NCBI RefSeq assembly: GCF_047971665.1
Contig: NZ_JBKEAA010000015.1
Location: forward strand, 40,775-104,774
Source of the DNA: Castellaniella sp047971665
GTDB lineage: Bacteria > Pseudomonadota > Gammaproteobacteria > Burkholderiales > Burkholderiaceae_B
DNA length: 64,000 bases
Reading direction: 5' to 3'
The notes below the pieces were generated by a model that worked only from the letters and a program-made list of their open reading frames with translations, did not search any database and was not told the origin of the DNA. Shown here piece after piece: positions 61,884 through 64,000 of the stretch. Every line of letters starts with the position of its first letter. Within the stretch, counting starts at the first letter, position 1. The position numbers and the translations under genes were made by a program.

Positions 61884-63992
61884 ATGTCTATTTTCAAGAC
61901 TATCCGTAGCCGCGTCATCCTGATTCTGATCTGCCTGGGGTTACCGCCGCCAGGCCTGACGCAGGCCGCGAACGAGGCGCCGTGGGATGATTCCCCGGCG
62001 CCTTTTGTTTTGAGCGGCGCATTGATCGAGGTCACGGCCGACCGGCGCATCGGGCGGGGATTGCACCTGAAGGGCGCGGGCGGATTCCTGGTCGCCCGCG
62101 GTCGGACGCTGTGGGTGCAGGGGCCCCTCCTCGGGCATCCCGACGATCCCCTGATGCCCTCGCCATTCTGGAAACTGGGCGACGGCCACCTGGAACTGGC
62201 GGGGGGCGGCGCCATGACGGGCCAGATCATTCTGGCCCGGGGCAGTCTGGGCCTGGCGCACGACGAGGCGCTGGGCGCGTCTTTCAACAGCCTGGACATG
62301 GCGGCCGGCACGCGATTGACGCTGCGTCCTGGGGTGCATATCGGACAGAACCTGCACGTCCGTTCCGCTGTCACGGCGCAGGCGCCACCCTTGCACTGGG
62401 GCCTGCCGCCCGTCGCCGGTCAGTCTCATGCCGCTGTCTGGCGCGTCCCGTCGGAGGAGGCAACGCTGGCAGGCCATATTCAGGCGGGCGTCCCCATCGT
62501 CAAGGAGGGCGATGGCACCCTGCGGCTGACGGGGATCGGTTTCAGCCCGGACCGTGAACCGCTGACCCTGGCGCAGGGTGGGTTGCGCGTCGACCGGTTG
62601 TGGTGGGGGCCCGTCCTGACCCGGCCCGGCACGGTCTTGTCGGGTGTCGGTCAGGTCGACGAGGCCCGTGTGGCGGGGGAGGTGTGGCCCGGCGGAGCGG
62701 ATCGCCCAGGGGCCTTGCTGATCGGCCAGCGCCTGGTGTTGCTGCCCGACGCCTGGACGCGCATCCGGATCGATGCGAATGGGACAGCCGACCAGATCCG
62801 TTCCTTTGGCACGGTGCGCCTGGGCGGTGCGCTGCGGGTCGAGCCCGTGTCAGGCGCCTGGACTCCTGATCGTCGCTGGACCATCGTCCAGGCCGATGGC
62901 GGCCTGGAATACGGGGCGGACCGCGGGGGCGACTCCGCCCCCGGCGGGGGCAGGTACGCCAGCGTCGTCAGTACGCTGCGCTACCTGGATCCCACGCTGG
63001 ACTATGGTCCCACCGTCGTCACGCTGGGCTTGAGATACAACGCCCGGGGCCTGAACACGGCAGACGCCGCCTGGCGCAGTGCGCTGCTGGCCGACAGCCG
63101 TTTTCCACGCGAATCCGCCCTGGCGCACATCGCAGGCGGCCGGGCCTGGGCGCAGAGCTGGGCGGCCAATACCGAGCGGTCCGGTGCCCGGGGACTGCCG
63201 GGAGATGACCGGGATACCGGCGGCTTGCAGATCGGCGTCAGCCGGTCGGTCGGGACGCAGGGCGCATGGGCGGCCTTTGCCGGCGTGCAGACATCCCGCC
63301 TGATCGCGGATGCGCAGGCCACGGGTCCGGCGGCGGGCGGCCGCGCCTACCGGCTCAGGAGCCGGTCCTCGCATGTCGGGATGGGCGCCAGCCTGGCGCA
63401 GGGGAACTGGCGCATGACGCTGGGCGCCGCGCAATCCTGGCATCGGGCCGACCTAGATCGTCAGGCCGACCCGGCTGAACCCGGGTTGCGCAGCCGCCCG
63501 GTCGCGCGTCTGTCGCAGGCGTGGTTGCAGATCCAGCCAGACAGACCCGTGGCCTTGAGCGCCTGGCGGCTGACGCCCTATGTCCGGGCCGTCTGGCTGA
63601 GATTGCGTCGATTCGCTTTACATGAGGAGGGCGGGCTGGCCGCCGTGGAACTGGAGGCTCGAACTGACCGCCGCTGGCTGGGGCAACTGGGTGTCCGGAT
63701 CCAGCGATTCTGGTCCACCGGGCATGGGGAGGCGCGGATGACGTTGAACCTGGGAATGCGCCGGCTGTGGGGCGGGGCGGCACTGTCGAGCCGGCAGGCC
63801 TATCGGGGCGACCGGGGGCGGCGCTTCGAGGTGGAGGGCCTGCCCCTGCCGCGTCATGTGCTGCGCCTGGATCTGGGGATGTCGGCACCGGTTGCCCGCC
63901 GCGTGCGTGTCGAGTTGGCTTATACCGGTGAGCATGGGGGCGGTCAGATGCAGCACGGGATGTGGCTGGGGGTGAGGGCGGGGTTCAGATGA
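61884..63992 (+). CDS. Autotransporter outer-membrane beta-barrel protein
   Basis: Type V secretion protein of 702 residues. A signal peptide (RVILILICLGLPPPGLTQA) leads into a passenger of about 390 residues with the beta-helix pattern of short repeats (GDGHLELAGGGAMTGQIILARGSLGL, IVKEGDGTLRLTG, LAQGGLRVD). The last 280 residues form the translocator barrel (RAWAQSWAANTERSGARG, GLQIGVSRSVGTQGAWAAFAGVQTSR). The protein ends GVRAGFR with Arg after the usual terminal Phe. AGGAGA precedes the ATG. The passenger is short and shows no catalytic motif; a BapA/pertactin-like adhesin is possible. Confidence 0.87.
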   Translation: MSIFKTIRSRVILILICLGLPPPGLTQAANEAPWDDSPAPFVLSGALIEVTADRRIGRGLHLKGAGGFLVARGRTLWVQGPLLGHPDDPLMPSPFWKLGDGHLELAGGGAMTGQIILARGSLGLAHDEALGASFNSLDMAAGTRLTLRPGVHIGQNLHVRSAVTAQAPPLHWGLPPVAGQSHAAVWRVPSEEATLAGHIQAGVPIVKEGDGTLRLTGIGFSPDREPLTLAQGGLRVDRLWWGPVLTRPGTVLSGVGQVDEARVAGEVWPGGADRPGALLIGQRLVLLPDAWTRIRIDANGTADQIRSFGTVRLGGALRVEPVSGAWTPDRRWTIVQADGGLEYGADRGGDSAPGGGRYASVVSTLRYLDPTLDYGPTVVTLGLRYNARGLNTADAAWRSALLADSRFPRESALAHIAGGRAWAQSWAANTERSGARGLPGDDRDTGGLQIGVSRSVGTQGAWAAFAGVQTSRLIADAQATGPAAGGRAYRLRSRSSHVGMGASLAQGNWRMTLGAAQSWHRADLDRQADPAEPGLRSRPVARLSQAWLQIQPDRPVALSAWRLTPYVRAVWLRLRRFALHEEGGLAAVELEARTDRRWLGQLGVRIQRFWSTGHGEARMTLNLGMRRLWGGAALSSRQAYRGDRGRRFEVEGLPLPRHVLRLDLGMSAPVARRVRVELAYTGEHGGGQMQHGMWLGVRAGFR

Positions 63993-64000
63993 GGATGAGG

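Overview
This 64 kb window is GC-rich, densely coded and reads as the chromosome of a betaproteobacterium of order Burkholderiales, most likely family Alcaligenaceae (Bordetella/Achromobacter/Castellaniella relatives). The basis is the co-occurrence of an mlaFEDAC operon followed by a YadG/YadH-type ABC pair, gltBD, TRAP transporters, FecI/FecR with a signalling receptor, and the overall gene style. No rRNA, tRNA, CRISPR array, intact insertion sequence or phage gene was seen.

Layout. (1) 1-5546, minus strand: the Mla phospholipid-transport operon (mlaF, E, D, A, C; no mlaB found) and an ABC-2 exporter whose permease runs off the left edge. (2) 5651-12224: a LysR regulator divergent from an SDR dehydrogenase, a two-subunit transketolase and a TRAP transporter (DctP, Q, M), which looks like a catabolic cassette of unknown substrate. 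It ends in a strong bidirectional hairpin. (3) 12330-18541, minus strand: gltD and gltB (glutamate synthase), preceded by an AT-rich control region with a 13-bp inverted repeat.

(4) 18805-51551: a 33 kb catecholate siderophore island. A minus-strand biosynthetic operon (entE, a free-standing aryl carrier protein, entF, a YncE-like lipoprotein, entC, entB, entA) starts behind a good Fur box. Next to it, an uptake operon (FecCD permease, FecC-type ATPase, binding protein, esterase, phosphopantetheinyl transferase) diverges from a second esterase. After two small DUF genes (DUF937, DUF3597) come fecI/fecR, a TonB receptor with an N-terminal signalling domain, a second YncE-like lipoprotein and a macA-macB exporter pair that is broken by frameshifts and deletions. 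Then follow a Fur box, a third YncE-like lipoprotein, a second TonB receptor, a secreted Fes-like esterase, and a FepA/BfeA-type receptor. Together they describe synthesis of a 2,3-dihydroxybenzoyl-serine (enterobactin-type) siderophore, uptake by up to three receptors, one ABC importer and hydrolysis by three esterases.

(5) 51552-53320: a small accessory patch with a MazE/MazF-type toxin-antitoxin pair, a possible BrnA-like antitoxin remnant and a RAYT-like transposase homologue that has lost its HUH motif. (6) 53341-63992: a fatty-acid oxidation pair (FadN-like fusion plus thiolase) behind a PsrA-type palindrome, then pgi, an NCS2 purine permease, galE and an autotransporter.

The most distinctive signal is the repeated linkage of YncE-like beta-propeller lipoproteins with siderophore genes: three divergent copies, one of them embedded between entF and entC. 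This points to an iron-linked role for this poorly understood family.
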